Assembly: GCF_024228315.1 (NCBI RefSeq)
Contig: NZ_CP100454.1
Span: 3,410,001 to 3,474,000, forward strand
DNA from: Halomarina pelagica
Lineage (GTDB): Archaea > Halobacteriota > Halobacteria > Halobacteriales > Haloarculaceae
Length of the DNA stretch: 64,000 nucleotides
Direction of reading: 5' to 3'
Positions 1 to 9,352 of this stretch are shown one piece after another. Below the pieces are notes generated by a model. The model saw only the letters and a program-made list of their open reading frames with translations. It did no database searches and was not told the origin of the DNA. Positions within the stretch are counted from its first letter, which is position 1, and each line of letters opens with the position of its first letter. The position numbers and the translations under genes were made by a program.

Positions 1-288
1 GAGGGGGTGCTCGATGCGATCGCGGCGGCGTTCGAACGCGGCGATCCGGACCGTGAACTCGCCGTTCGGCTGATCGAGGCGCTCGCCGCCGGCGAGGAGG
101 CGGGCGGCGACCGACGGGACGACGACGTTCGGAGCGCCGCCGTCCGCGTCGTCGATCCCGGCGCGCCGCTCGCGAACGAGTGGTACAACGACCTCCGAGT
201 CGACGCGTCGCGGACGCCGATCGCCGATCTCACGGAGCAGTACGGGTTGGCGAAGGACTACCACGCGGAAGCGGCGGCCGAGTGGTGA
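1..288 (+). CDS. DUF1028-family protein, C-terminal part (truncated by window edge)
   Basis: The frame is open from the first base. The GTG at position 7 is probably internal because coding sense continues upstream of it. About 95 residues are visible. They resemble the C-terminal half of DUF1028 proteins: a helical stretch ending in an EEAGGDRR motif, then a conserved strand and the DLRVDASRTPIADL motif near the end. DUF1028 proteins belong to the Ntn-hydrolase superfamily and their function is not well established; the predicted catalytic N-terminus lies outside the window. The family call comes from remembered motif patterns and is moderately secure. Confidence 0.6.
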   Translation, partial: EGVLDAIAAAFERGDPDRELAVRLIEALAAGEEAGGDRRDDDVRSAAVRVVDPGAPLANEWYNDLRVDASRTPIADLTEQYGLAKDYHAEAAAEW

Positions 289-381
289 AGCGGTGAAGAC
301 GTGCCCGAATCGCTGTCGTCACCCCGCTCACATCCACGTCTCTCCACCTCACGTCTCTCCACCTCACGTTCACGTCTCCGC

Positions 382-822
382 TCACAGCTCCGCCCGCGCG
401 CGGGCGGCGTGATCGCTCACGTCCACGCCCCTGCGGTGGGCGTAGAGGACGGCGGCGGCCTCGATCGTGAGGCCGAGGTCCGACTGGAGGGCGTTGATGC
501 CCGCGACGGCCTCCTGCTTCGCCTCGCCCGAATCGACGAGCGCGTCGAGGAGCCGCTGAAACGTGCTCCGGCGCTGGATGATGGACTCGTCCGGGCGGAA
601 ATCGTCGGGGATCGATTCGTCGTCCGCGTCGAACGCGACGACGAGGTCGCCGTCCTCGCGGATGAGGAGCCCCTCGCTGACGGCCACGTCGAGGAGCCGC
701 TTGGCCTGATCGGGCGAGAACCAGTCGCGGTCGAGCGAGAGGGCGACGACGAACTCGCTCTCGGCGATGCGCTCGCGCCCTCTCGCGCGAAACGGTGCGG
801 CGACGGCCTGCCGGAGACTCAT
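382..822 (-). CDS. DUF2240 family protein
   Basis: 146 residues. The start MSLRQAV was chosen because upstream in-frame codons run into the promoter of the divergent S8e gene. The sequence matches the haloarchaeal DUF2240 pattern: an N-terminal stretch with ESEFVVALSLDRDWFSP, then a winged-helix-like segment and a C-terminal helical region. The function is unknown; a nucleic-acid-binding role is only suggested by the HTH-like profile. It sits back-to-back with rps8e, 81 bp apart, an arrangement I recall as common in haloarchaea. Confidence 0.72.
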   Translation of the reverse strand: MSLRQAVAAPFRARGRERIAESEFVVALSLDRDWFSPDQAKRLLDVAVSEGLLIREDGDLVVAFDADDESIPDDFRPDESIIQRRSTFQRLLDALVDSGEAKQEAVAGINALQSDLGLTIEAAAVLYAHRRGVDVSDHAARARAEL

Positions 823-903
823 TGATGGGGGAGGCGTCGCCGGCGTCCTAACACTGTCGGTCCGCATCGAGCGTTTTAAGCACCTCTCGGGACACTCCAC
901 CGT

Positions 904-1281
904 ATGAAGTTCCAGGGACGCTCCCGGACCAAGCGTACCGGCGGTCGACGCCGCCCGATCCGCAAGAAGCGCAAGCACGAACTCGGCGCGACCCCGACGG
1001 AGACCCGCGTCGGCGACGCGAAACTCAAGACCGTCGACACGCGCGGCGGCAACGTGAAGGTCCGCGCGATCTCCACGGACGTGGCGAGCGTGGCGACGGA
1101 CGACGGCGTCGTCTCGGCCACCATCAACGGCGTCACGCGGAACGACGCCAACCCGAACTACGTCCGCCGAAACATCATCACCAAGGGTGCCGTCATCGAC
1201 ACGTCCGCCGGAACGGCCCGCGTCACCTCCCGCCCCGGACAGGACGGGCAGGTCAACGCCGTCCTCGTGGACGACCAGTAG
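904..1281 (+). CDS. rps8e: 30S ribosomal protein S8e
   Basis: 125 residues, the normal length for archaeal S8e, a small-subunit ribosomal protein found only in archaea and eukaryotes. The basic N-terminus (MKFQGRSRTKRTGGRRRP) and the IRKKRKHELG segment are characteristic. The protein is basic at its start, unlike its acidic neighbours, as expected for an rRNA-binding protein. A TTTTAAG box at 873-879 lies about 27 nt before the ATG, which fits a leaderless transcript. Confidence 0.95.
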   Translation: MKFQGRSRTKRTGGRRRPIRKKRKHELGATPTETRVGDAKLKTVDTRGGNVKVRAISTDVASVATDDGVVSATINGVTRNDANPNYVRRNIITKGAVIDTSAGTARVTSRPGQDGQVNAVLVDDQ

Positions 1282-1452
1282 GTCCGTTCGGTTCTCCTTC
1301 GTCTCCTTCCGCCACCCGTTCTAGCTCCTGATCCGAGCGTCGTCGGCGCAGAGGACGGGTCGGTGCGACGATCGAGCACGGTCGAGCAGGTGTAACGAGC
1401 GCGCTCGAGAAGCAGCCGGCTTCGGTCGGTGCGTAGACGGCGACGGCTACAG

Positions 1453-2448
1453 CTACGGCTTCGGTGCGGCCTTCTGCAGCGCCGTCTCGGCGATGTTGCC
1501 ACCGTAGTCCGCGCTCCTGCCGAGCGAGTCCACGACGAGACCGAGCAGCTGGGCCTGTTGGGGGTCGAGTTCGCGGATGAGCTTGTCGACCTCGCGGGCC
1601 CGCTTGTCGATCTCGTCTACGCGTTCGCGGGCCTCGTTGGCGAGGCGGGTCGCGCGCTCGGAATCGTCCTCGAGGAGCGCGTCCATCGCCGTCTCGGTGA
1701 CGTTTCCCGCCTCGGCGAGCAGTTCCTGGAGCCCGTCTGCGGCCTCCTCGGGAGTCGCGTCCAGTTCGAGGGCGTGCTCCGCGACCTTCGTCGCGTGGTC
1801 GGCGATGCGCTCGAGTTGCCGGGCGCTCGAGTGGTAGTCGAAGCAGACCTCGCGACCGAGACCGACCTCGGTGGCGGTGCTCGGATCGCGCAGGACGGAC
1901 CGGAACACCCGAGAGGTCATGTACCACAGGCGATCGACGTCGTCGTCGCGCTCGATGACGTCCTGGGCGAGGTCGTCGTCGTCCTCGATCAGCGCCGTGA
2001 CGGCGTCGTTGAGCATGCTGAGCGCGACCAGGCGCATCCGCGTGATCGCGTTGATGATCGAGAGTTCGGAGGAGTCGAGGAGGTCCTGAAGGATGATGTG
2101 CTCGCTCGTCTCCCCGATGACCTCGAGGCCGACGAGCCGCTGGGCGGCATCGCGGATCGCGCGACGCTGGGAGGCGGTGACGCGCGCCGTCTCGAGGTTG
2201 ATGATGTCGAACCCGCTGACGTACATCGTCATCACCGCCCGCATCAGCTCCCTCCCCTCCAGGTTCGTGATGTCGAGGGTCCCCTCGGTCCGCCGCTCCT
2301 CGGCCTTCGGCGTCAACAGGAGCGAGTCGTCCTCGGGGTAGAACTCGACGACGCTCCCGGCGCTGATGCCGTTGTCGGTCGCCCACGTCTTCGGAAGCGA
2401 GACGGTGTACGTCGAACCCCCCGTCACCTGCACCTTGCGCGTTTCCAT
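1453..2448 (-). CDS. AbrB-PhoU fusion, phosphate uptake regulator
   Basis: 331 residues. An N-terminal SpoVT/AbrB-type DNA-binding segment (METRKVQVTGGSTYTVSLPK) is followed by two PhoU-like three-helix repeats with acidic metal-binding clusters (ERDDDVDRLWY, RQLERIADHATK). PhoU proteins modulate phosphate transport signalling; the fused AbrB domain suggests the protein also binds DNA. The start METRK is preferred over an in-frame ATG nine codons upstream, because a TATA-like box at 2491-2500 on this strand would place the transcript start near 2470, downstream of that ATG. It is divergent from a stand-alone PhoU gene, so the two may be co-regulated. Confidence 0.88.
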   Translation of the reverse strand: METRKVQVTGGSTYTVSLPKTWATDNGISAGSVVEFYPEDDSLLLTPKAEERRTEGTLDITNLEGRELMRAVMTMYVSGFDIINLETARVTASQRRAIRDAAQRLVGLEVIGETSEHIILQDLLDSSELSIINAITRMRLVALSMLNDAVTALIEDDDDLAQDVIERDDDVDRLWYMTSRVFRSVLRDPSTATEVGLGREVCFDYHSSARQLERIADHATKVAEHALELDATPEEAADGLQELLAEAGNVTETAMDALLEDDSERATRLANEARERVDEIDKRAREVDKLIRELDPQQAQLLGLVVDSLGRSADYGGNIAETALQKAAPKP

Positions 2449-2745
2449 GGTCCGGTGTCGAGAGCGGTGGGCCATAAATCAATCCATTTCTATATATCGG
2501 GTGGCAGTCTACTGTCTCGACATGTCACCAGGGTATACCTCGTCCGAAGTACGGACGAATCAGGGCCACCGTTCGATCGATTCCAGAGACTCCTCGAACG
2601 CCGACGATCACGCCGTCTCGTTCGGTATCGTCGGAGTATGCTGTCATATATACTCACACTACTCGGTAGGGACGTCAACGCGAGGGTATTTATTTCGGGA
2701 GCGCGCCCACAGGCATATGAACGATACGTCCGTGGTGGTACGCTG
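2449..2745. promoter_or_regulatory. Divergent promoter region of the two PhoU genes, with a 9-codon leader ORF
   Basis: This 297-bp intergenic region carries a minus-strand TATA-like box (GATATATA, about 2491-2500) and a plus-strand one (TATTTAT, 2687-2693). The plus-strand box predicts transcription start near 2715, right at an ATG (2717) that opens a nine-codon ORF (MNDTSVVVR). Its TGA (2744-2746) overlaps the phoU ATG as TGATG. No other gene is convincing here. The boxes are seen in the sequence; the start sites are inferred from normal archaeal spacing. Confidence 0.5.
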
Positions 2746-3423
2746 ATGGCGCGACAGGGATACCAGGAGAAGCTGTCTTCGCTCCGCGAAGACGTGCTCT
2801 ACATGAGCGAAGTGGTCTCCGAACGACTCCGGATGGGTCTCTCCGCCCTCGAATCGAAGGACCGCGACCTCGCGATGGAGGTCATCCAGGGCGACGACGA
2901 GGTCAACGAACTCTACCTCGACCTGGAAGGCCAGTGTATCGACCTCCTCGCGCTGCAACAACCCGTGGCGGGCGACCTCCGGTTCATCGCCTCGTCGTTC
3001 AAGATCATCACCGACCTCGAACGCATCGCCGACCTCGCGACCAACCTCGGGACCTACACCCTCGACGCGAAGCGTGACGTCTACCCCGACGTCGACGTTC
3101 AGGGGATCGGCCAGATGACCCTCGAGATGATCGAGAACGCCATGGACGCCTACGAGGCCGAGGACGCCGACGCCTGCTTCGCCATCGCGGAGCGGGACGA
3201 CGACCTCGACCGCCTCTGCGAGCGCGCCTCCGAGACCGTCGTCAGGGACCTGATCGAGACGGAGTCGGTCGACAGGGACGACGAGGAGATCGAGACGCTC
3301 ATGCAGGACGTCTCGCGCCTCCTGCTCACGGTTCGCGACCTCGAACGCGTCGGCGACCACGCCGTCAACATCGCCGCCCGCACCCTCTACATGGTGGAGA
3401 ACAGCGACGAACTGATCTATTAA
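2746..3423 (+). CDS. phoU: Phosphate signalling complex protein PhoU
   Basis: 225 residues, the usual PhoU length. It has two three-helix-bundle repeats, each with the acidic metal-cluster signature (DLERIADLATNLG near residue 90; DLERVGDHAVNIA near residue 200). PhoU controls the Pst phosphate ABC transporter and, in bacteria, PhoR signalling. No pst genes are adjacent, so the partner transporter must be elsewhere. The start ATG overlaps the stop of a nine-codon leader ORF (TGATG), which could couple translation. A dispersed stem-loop repeat follows directly after the stop codon. Confidence 0.9.
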   Translation: MARQGYQEKLSSLREDVLYMSEVVSERLRMGLSALESKDRDLAMEVIQGDDEVNELYLDLEGQCIDLLALQQPVAGDLRFIASSFKIITDLERIADLATNLGTYTLDAKRDVYPDVDVQGIGQMTLEMIENAMDAYEAEDADACFAIAERDDDLDRLCERASETVVRDLIETESVDRDDEEIETLMQDVSRLLLTVRDLERVGDHAVNIAARTLYMVENSDELIY

Positions 3424-3560
3424 AACCCACCTTTTACTCCGCCACCTTTTGCTGCGCTCGCGCGCCAGCGACCGCGAAGCGGGTCGCTGGCGGCTCCCTG
3501 GCAAAAGCTGGATCAAAACCCTCCTCACCCCCTCGCTGCGCTCGGGGGTTCGTCGGTCCG
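3424..3560 (+). repeat. Dispersed stem-loop repeat, copy 1 (3' of phoU)
   Basis: This segment begins with AACCCACCTTTT, contains TGGCAAAAGCTGGATCAAAA, then TCACCCCCTC and GGGGGTTC. The same modules in the same order occur on the opposite strand at 5113-5228, so the two copies form an inverted pair around the MFS gene. Internal hairpins are visible, for example CCAGCGACC with GGTCGCTGG. Sequences of this style (...GGCAAAAG..., CTTCGG loops) are common after haloarchaeal genes. The remaining bases to 3817 hold no gene I can support. Confidence 0.65.
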
Positions 3561-3817
3561 CTCGCTCGGCCTTCGGCCTCGCTCACGGGTGCCGCGCTGG
3601 TGCCATCGGTGGTGTTCAGGTCGGTAGGGTGGTCTTGCCGGTCCGTACTTTTATAACCGAGAACGGGACCAGAGACCTCCGTGACGTGAAAATCGTCGCG
3701 GGGCGCTCGCGGGTGCGCGACGCCACGCCCCGCGAACCGGACACCCCGCCGCGGCGTCGCCTGCACTCCAGGGTGTCGTTCAGCGCACGCAGAGTGTGCG
3801 GTATCGAGTCGAGACCG

Positions 3818-4987
3818 TCACTCTACGCGGTTCGCCACCGTCCCCTCCGCACCCGCCAGGAGCGCCCCGAGAGCGACGCAGCCGGCCAGCAGGGAGAGGG
3901 CCGCCGACCAGCCGGCTCGCGTCGCGACGCTCCCGACGACGACCCCGCCGAGCGACCCGACGAGGATGTAGACGGTGCGGACGAGACCGAACCCGACGCC
4001 CCGTTCGTCCGCGTTGAGGGTGTCGACGATGCGGGACTGGACCGGCGGGCTCCACGTCATTCCGACGCCGACGAGGCAGGTCGCGAGCGCCGCGGCGACG
4101 AGATCCGTCCGGACCGCCAGCAGCACGTACCCGAACGCCCCGGCGGCGAGCGCCGAGACCGTCGTCGAGCCGCGTCCGATCTCGTCGGAGAGCCACCCGA
4201 CCGCGGGCTGGCCGATGGTCAGCACCGCGAAGTAGAGGGCGAACAGCGCGCCCGCGGTCGCGGGCGCGAATCCGTGGTGCTCCTCCAGCACCGCGAGTAG
4301 GAACGAGAAGGTCGCCACGTCGGCGAACTGGCCGAGCGACGCGATCCCGGTCGCGAGCGCGAGGTCGCGGCGGGAGAGCAACTCGACGAGCGCGGCGACG
4401 TCGGGGCGCGGTCGAGCCGTCCCTCCGTCGGTGCGAGGGACTGGTCGAACCAGCGCCGCGAACCCCACGAGCACCGGAACCGCGACGACGGCTCCGAGCG
4501 CAAGCGCGACCCGCCACCCGAACTGAACGCCGACGAGCGCGACGACGGGGGCGGTGAGGCCGACCGCCTGCCCCCCGATCCGATGGACGCCGATCGCCCG
4601 CCCCGTCTCCGCGTGGAGATTCGTCAGAAGGGTCGTCGCCGGGGTGTAGTAGACGCCGGTCGCGAGACCGAGGAGGGTCATGGCCAGGACGAACGTGATC
4701 GGGCTCGGAGCCAGCGCCAACCCCAGGCTGCCGATCGCGGTGGCCGCCAGCGATCCGAGGACGACGCGACGCTCGCCGACACGGTCCCCGAGCATCCCGC
4801 TCGGCAACTGTACGAGGGCGTACCCGGCGGTCATCGCGGTGAACCCGACGCCGAGGACGCCGGTCGTCGTCCCCAGACCGTCAGTCACGGACGGTACGAG
4901 CGGACTGACGACGAACTCGCTGAAGCGCGTCCCGAAGTACGCGAGCGCGCAGAGGGCGAGCGCGGTGTCGCGGGAACGCCAGTCCAT
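3818..4987 (-). CDS. MFS transporter
   Basis: 389 residues with about twelve hydrophobic segments, typical of a major facilitator superfamily permease. The loop between helices 2 and 3 carries the MFS signature form GMLGDRVGERRV, and the equivalent loop in the second half reads GWLSDEIGRG. The central loop (about residues 185-205) is arginine- and proline-rich. The substrate cannot be told from sequence; drug, sugar or organic-ion export are all possible. The gene is bracketed by two inverted copies of a dispersed repeat and is the only gene between phoU and cdc48. Confidence 0.85.
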   Translation of the reverse strand: MDWRSRDTALALCALAYFGTRFSEFVVSPLVPSVTDGLGTTTGVLGVGFTAMTAGYALVQLPSGMLGDRVGERRVVLGSLAATAIGSLGLALAPSPITFVLAMTLLGLATGVYYTPATTLLTNLHAETGRAIGVHRIGGQAVGLTAPVVALVGVQFGWRVALALGAVVAVPVLVGFAALVRPVPRTDGGTARPRPDVAALVELLSRRDLALATGIASLGQFADVATFSFLLAVLEEHHGFAPATAGALFALYFAVLTIGQPAVGWLSDEIGRGSTTVSALAAGAFGYVLLAVRTDLVAAALATCLVGVGMTWSPPVQSRIVDTLNADERGVGFGLVRTVYILVGSLGGVVVGSVATRAGWSAALSLLAGCVALGALLAGAEGTVANRVE

Positions 4988-5112
4988 CGAACGTCCGGCG
5001 AGATACCGAGCTTCGCGACAAAAGCGTTGCTAGAACTAACTAACAGACCGGCGCTACCACCGGCTTCTTCGCCGTGGCACGAGCGCGTCGTTCCGCGAGC
5101 GACCGCAGGGAG

Positions 5113-5228
5113 CGAGTGGGCCAAGGAACCCCCGAAGGAGCGAAGCGACTGAGGGGGTGACGCGGGCTTTTGGTCCAGATTTTGCCAGCGGGGGTCCTTC
5201 GGACCCCCGCGCGGCAAAAGGTGGGTTC
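5113..5228 (-). repeat. Dispersed stem-loop repeat, copy 2 (3' of the CDC48 gene)
   Basis: Read on the minus strand this begins GGAACCCACCTTTTGCCG, contains a hairpin around GGGGGTCCGAAGGACCCCC, then GGCAAAATCTGGACCAAAAG, TCACCCCCTC and GGGGGTTCC. It matches the repeat after phoU module by module. It starts within the last codons of the CDC48-type gene and runs away from its 3' end, so it may act as a transcript 3'-end or terminator structure. Confidence 0.65.
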
Positions 5229-7448
5229 CTATTGGAAGCCGATACGGCCGCTCTGGCGCTCCGGGGTGCGCTGACCGCCGCGGAACTGGTCGGCGATGTC
5301 CTCGTAGTACGAGCGGATCTCCTCGGAGATGGTCGGTCGGACCGACTCCATCGCCTGGCGGAAGTGGCGCATCTCGACCTCGTCGGCGTCGTGGTCCTCG
5401 CGGAGCGCCTCGATGGCCGCCTCGCGGCATATGCTCTCCAGGTCCGAGCCGACGTACCCGCCCGTCAGCTCCGCGAGTTCGCGCAGACTCACGTCCGGCG
5501 CGAGCGGCGTGTTCTGCGAGTGGATGCGGAAGATCTCCTCGCGGCCCTCGAGTTCCGGCTCGCCGATGAAGACGAGGCGGTCGAAGCGACCCGAGCGGAT
5601 GAGCGCCGGGTCGATCATGTCCGGGCGGTTGGTCGCGCCGATGACCATAACGTCCTCCATCTCCTCCAGCCCGTCGAGTTCAGTCAGCAACTGGTTGACG
5701 ACGCGCTCGGAGACGTTCGAGCCGACGTCGCCGCCGCGACCGGGCGCGAGGGAGTCGAGTTCGTCGAAGAACACGACCGTCGGGGAGACCTGCCGCGCCT
5801 TGCGGAACGTCTGGCGGATGGCCTTCTCGGACTCCCCGACCCACTTCGAGAGCAACTGCGGGCCGCGCACCGAGATGAAGTTCGCGTTCGTCTCGTTGGC
5901 GACGGCCTTCGCCATCAGCGTCTTGCCCGTCCCCGGCGGGCCGTAGAGCAGCACGCCCGACGGCGGGGTGATGCCCATGCGCTCGAACCGCTCCGGGTTG
6001 TTCATCGGCCACTCGACGGACTCCTGGACCTGCTGTTTCGCGTCGGCGAGGCCGCCGACGTCGTCCCAGGTCATCTTCGGGAGTTCGACGAGCACCTCCC
6101 GCATGGCGCTGGGGTCGACCTCCGCGAGCGCGCCGCGGAAGTCCTCCCGCTTGATGATCATCTTGTCGATGAGGCTGGGCGGGATGTCCTCCTCGTCGAG
6201 GTCGATCTCGGGGAGGTACCGCCTGAGGGCCTTCATCGCCGCCTCCTTCGTCAGGGACTCGATGTCGGCCCCGACGAAGCCGTGGGTCTCGTCCGCGAGG
6301 TGGTCGAGGCTCACGTCGTCGGAGAGGGGCATCCCGCGGGTGTGGATCTGGAGGATCTCCTTGCGCCCGATCTCGTCGGGGACGCCGATCTCGATCTCGC
6401 GGTCGAACCGGCCGGGGCGGCGCAGCGCGGGATCGACGCTGTCGACGCGGTTCGTGGCGGCGATGACGATGACCTGTCCACGCGATTCGAGGCCGTCCAT
6501 CATCGTCAACAGCTGGGCGACGACGCGCCGCTCGACCTCCCCGGTCACGTCCTCGCGCTTGGGGGCGATCGAGTCGAGTTCGTCGATGAAGATGATGGAG
6601 GGCGACTCCTCGCTCGCGTCCTCGAAGATCTCCCGCAGCTGCTGTTCGGACTCGCCGTAGTACTTCGAGATGATCTCCGGCCCGGCGATGGAGAAGAAGC
6701 TCGCCGAGGTCTCGTTGGCGACGGCCTTCGCGAGCAGCGTCTTGCCCGTCCCCGGCGGGCCGTGCAGGAGGACGCCCTGCGGTGGCTCGATGCCGAGCTT
6801 CTTGAAGATCTGGGGGTGCTTCATCGGGAGTTCGACCATCTCGCGGACGCGCTGGATCTCCCCCTGCAGCCCGCCGATGTCCTCGTAGGTGATGCCGCCG
6901 CCGGTCTTCTCGAAGCCGGAGATGGGCTCTTCGCGGAGTTCCACTTCGGTATCCTCGGTGATGAGTACGACGCCCTCGGGCTCGGTCTCGACCGCGATGA
7001 GCGGGATCGCCTGGCCCGGCGAGCGCATGAACGGGTGGTTCGTGCTCGACATCACGGGAACGATGTCTCGCTCGACGACCGGACGCTTGAGGATCTGGCG
7101 CTTCACCATGCCCGCGGCGTCGCTGCCGAACTGCACGCTCGCCTCCTCGGGCGGCGCGAGCACCAGCCTGTCCGCCTTCGTCGCCTCCGCCTTGCGGATG
7201 GTCACCCGCTCGCCGATACCCACGTCGGCGTTCTGTCGGGTGAACCCGTCGATGCGGACGGTGTCGGTGTTCCAGTCCTGCCGGTCTGCGCGCCAGACCT
7301 TCGCGGCGGTCCGATCGCCTCCTTCGATCTCGATGATGTCACCTGGGCTCAACTTCAGGTGCAGCAGCGTGTCCGGGTCGAGGCGGGCGATGCCGCGCCC
7401 CGAGTCGTTGGGGTACGCCTTCGCCACCTCCAGTTGCACTTCGTTCAT
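5229..7448 (-). CDS. CDC48/VAT-type AAA ATPase
   Basis: 739 residues, the normal length for archaeal CDC48 (VAT). The order is an N-terminal double-psi beta-barrel region (residues 1-190) and two AAA modules. Each module has a Walker A GPPGTGKT (near residues 230 and 503) and a Walker B/sensor region ([32 protein letters not shown]), plus second-region-of-homology arginines ([22 protein letters not shown]). The enzyme unfolds and extracts proteins in the cytoplasm, in archaea thought to feed the 20S proteasome. The last residues (RIGFQ) do not form a clear C-terminal HbYX motif. It is divergent from larC. Confidence 0.95.
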   Translation of the reverse strand: MNEVQLEVAKAYPNDSGRGIARLDPDTLLHLKLSPGDIIEIEGGDRTAAKVWRADRQDWNTDTVRIDGFTRQNADVGIGERVTIRKAEATKADRLVLAPPEEASVQFGSDAAGMVKRQILKRPVVERDIVPVMSSTNHPFMRSPGQAIPLIAVETEPEGVVLITEDTEVELREEPISGFEKTGGGITYEDIGGLQGEIQRVREMVELPMKHPQIFKKLGIEPPQGVLLHGPPGTGKTLLAKAVANETSASFFSIAGPEIISKYYGESEQQLREIFEDASEESPSIIFIDELDSIAPKREDVTGEVERRVVAQLLTMMDGLESRGQVIVIAATNRVDSVDPALRRPGRFDREIEIGVPDEIGRKEILQIHTRGMPLSDDVSLDHLADETHGFVGADIESLTKEAAMKALRRYLPEIDLDEEDIPPSLIDKMIIKREDFRGALAEVDPSAMREVLVELPKMTWDDVGGLADAKQQVQESVEWPMNNPERFERMGITPPSGVLLYGPPGTGKTLMAKAVANETNANFISVRGPQLLSKWVGESEKAIRQTFRKARQVSPTVVFFDELDSLAPGRGGDVGSNVSERVVNQLLTELDGLEEMEDVMVIGATNRPDMIDPALIRSGRFDRLVFIGEPELEGREEIFRIHSQNTPLAPDVSLRELAELTGGYVGSDLESICREAAIEALREDHDADEVEMRHFRQAMESVRPTISEEIRSYYEDIADQFRGGQRTPERQSGRIGFQ

Positions 7449-7578
7449 ATTGCGGGGTTACCCGTAGGTCGGGTTCGACCGGGTATATCCCTTTTGCTCA
7501 TCACTCACACGGTCGTACCTCTCGACGGGTCGTGACGCGATCGGTCGACTTTTTCGCTCCCCCGGACGATCACCGATC

Positions 7579-9015
7579 ATGGACACCATCGCGTTCGACG
7601 GGCGCATGGGCGCGAGCGGCGACATGCTCCTCGCGGCGCTCCTCGCGGCCGGGGCCGACCGCGACGCCCTCGCCCCCGTCGAGGACGCCCTCCCCGTCGA
7701 GTACGACGTGCGCGAGGTCGAGAAGAACGGCATCCTCGCCACCCGGGTCGTCGTGCGATTGACGGACGACGCGGCGGACGGCGCTGACGGTGCCGAGCCG
7801 CACAGCCACGGGGAGCACGAGGAGGACGGACACGATCACGACCACGACCATCCTCACGATCACGGTCACTCTCACGATCACGGTCACTCTCACGATCACG
7901 ACGATCACGACGACCACCGCGCGCACGATCACGATCACCCGCACCCACACGACCATCCCCACGATCACGCTGAGGGGGCCGGTCCCCTCCGCACCTACCG
8001 GGAGGTCGTCGAACTCGTCGAGGGGATGGGTCTCCCGGCGCACGTGACGGCGGACGCGAAGGCGATCTTCCGGATCCTGGGCGAGGCGGAGGCGCGGGTC
8101 CACGGCACCGACCTCAACGACACGCACTTCCACGAGGTCGGCGCGGACGACGCCGTCGCGGACGTGGTGGGCGTCTGCCTCCTCCTCGCGGACCTCGACC
8201 CGGAGCGCGTCGTGACGACGCCGCTCGCGGCCGGCGGGGGCGAGGTGTCGATGAGCCACGGCACGTACCCCGTCCCGACGCCGGCGGTCGCGAACGTCGC
8301 GGCCGCGGCCGACTGGGAACTGCGCGGCGGCCCCGTCGAGGCGGAACTGCTGACTCCCACCGGCGCGGCTATCCTCGCGCACGTCGCGACGGGGGTCGAG
8401 ACCCTACCCACGCTCTCGGTCGAGCGCGTCGGGTACGGCGCGGGCGGCTACGACTTCCCCGAACACCCCAACGTGCTCCGCGCGCTCGTGGGGCGGACGC
8501 GGGGGAGCCTCGTCCGCGACGAGATCCGCGTGCTGGAGACGAACGTCGACGACGCCTCCCCGGAGGTGCTCGGCGGCCTCCACGAGTCGCTCGCTGAGGC
8601 GGGCGCGCGCGACGTCTCGATCCTCCCCGCGACGATGAAGAAGTCCCGACCGGGACACCTCGTGAAGGTGATCGTGAAGCCCGAGGACGCGGGGCGCGTC
8701 GCCCGTCGCCTGGCCGAGGAGACCGGCACGCTCGGCGTCCGCGAGACGGGCGTGCGACACCGCTTCGTCGCCCGTCGAACCCTGGAGACGGTCGAACTCG
8801 ACGTCGACGGGCGGGCCTTCGAGGTGTCGGTGAAGGTCGCCAGCGACGAGGAGGGCCGGATCTTCGACGCGAGCGCGGAGTACGACGACGCGGCGCGCGT
8901 GGCCCGGGAGACCGACCTCCCGGTGCGCGAGGTGATGCGCCGGGCGGAGGCGGCGGTCGGGGACGGCGACGGCTCCGTCGACGGAGCCGTCGGCTCCCGA
9001 GAAAGAGATAAGTGA
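7579..9015 (+). CDS. larC: LarC-like nickel-pincer cofactor protein with histidine-rich insert
   Basis: 478 residues of the LarC (DUF111) family. LarC inserts nickel into the pyridinium pincer cofactor of lactate racemase-type enzymes, in a CTP-dependent reaction. The N-terminus (FDGRMGASGDMLLAALL) and the LSVERVGYGAGG and LETNVDDASPE motifs are typical. Residues about 75-132 form an insert with about 25 histidines alternating with Asp, Gly, Ser and Pro, a likely Ni(II)-storage tract. At DNA level the insert contains an 18-bp tandem repeat. No larA, larB or larE is nearby. Confidence 0.9.
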   Translation: MDTIAFDGRMGASGDMLLAALLAAGADRDALAPVEDALPVEYDVREVEKNGILATRVVVRLTDDAADGADGAEPHSHGEHEEDGHDHDHDHPHDHGHSHDHGHSHDHDDHDDHRAHDHDHPHPHDHPHDHAEGAGPLRTYREVVELVEGMGLPAHVTADAKAIFRILGEAEARVHGTDLNDTHFHEVGADDAVADVVGVCLLLADLDPERVVTTPLAAGGGEVSMSHGTYPVPTPAVANVAAAADWELRGGPVEAELLTPTGAAILAHVATGVETLPTLSVERVGYGAGGYDFPEHPNVLRALVGRTRGSLVRDEIRVLETNVDDASPEVLGGLHESLAEAGARDVSILPATMKKSRPGHLVKVIVKPEDAGRVARRLAEETGTLGVRETGVRHRFVARRTLETVELDVDGRAFEVSVKVASDEEGRIFDASAEYDDAARVARETDLPVREVMRRAEAAVGDGDGSVDGAVGSRERDK

Positions 9016-9037
9016 CCCCCTGCCCGAGTGCCGGCAG

Positions 9038-9310
9038 ATGAACCTGCCGGCGGTGCTCACCGTCCTGCTCGAGAGGCTGACCACGCCGATCCGCCTGTCC
9101 GTCGGTCCCGCGTCGAGGCGCACCCCCGACTCGCTCCACTGCGACCACGACGCGGTCACCCCCGACAGCGAACTGTACGACGAGTACCGCGACGAGTACA
9201 CGCGGCTGTGCACCTGCGATCGCTGCGGCGCGCGCATCGCCCTCCGCTACGAGCGGACGGCGGCCGCGCGCATCGACCGGAGCCGCGATCGAACGTCGGG
9301 CGTGGAGTGA
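9038..9310 (+). CDS. Small conserved-looking protein with cysteine/histidine cluster
   Basis: 90 residues, starting 22 bp after larC and probably co-transcribed. The N-terminus is hydrophobic (MNLPAVLTVLLERL). The middle holds a possible metal-binding set: HCDHD near residue 35, then CTCDRCGARI near residue 60. This could be a zinc site of the C/H type, but the spacing is not that of a standard ribbon. I do not recognise a family. Confidence 0.55.
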   Translation: MNLPAVLTVLLERLTTPIRLSVGPASRRTPDSLHCDHDAVTPDSELYDEYRDEYTRLCTCDRCGARIALRYERTAAARIDRSRDRTSGVE

Positions 9311-9352
9311 TCGAGGGACTGGCGCAGTCGGCTCCGGCAGGGCGGAGATCCC

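Noticed and set aside
5157-7535. A 792-codon open frame on the plus strand opposite the CDC48 gene
   Set aside because: It is an antisense frame kept open by GC-rich codon bias. The minus-strand frame has complete AAA motifs, while this one is rich in Arg, Asp and Leu without domains.
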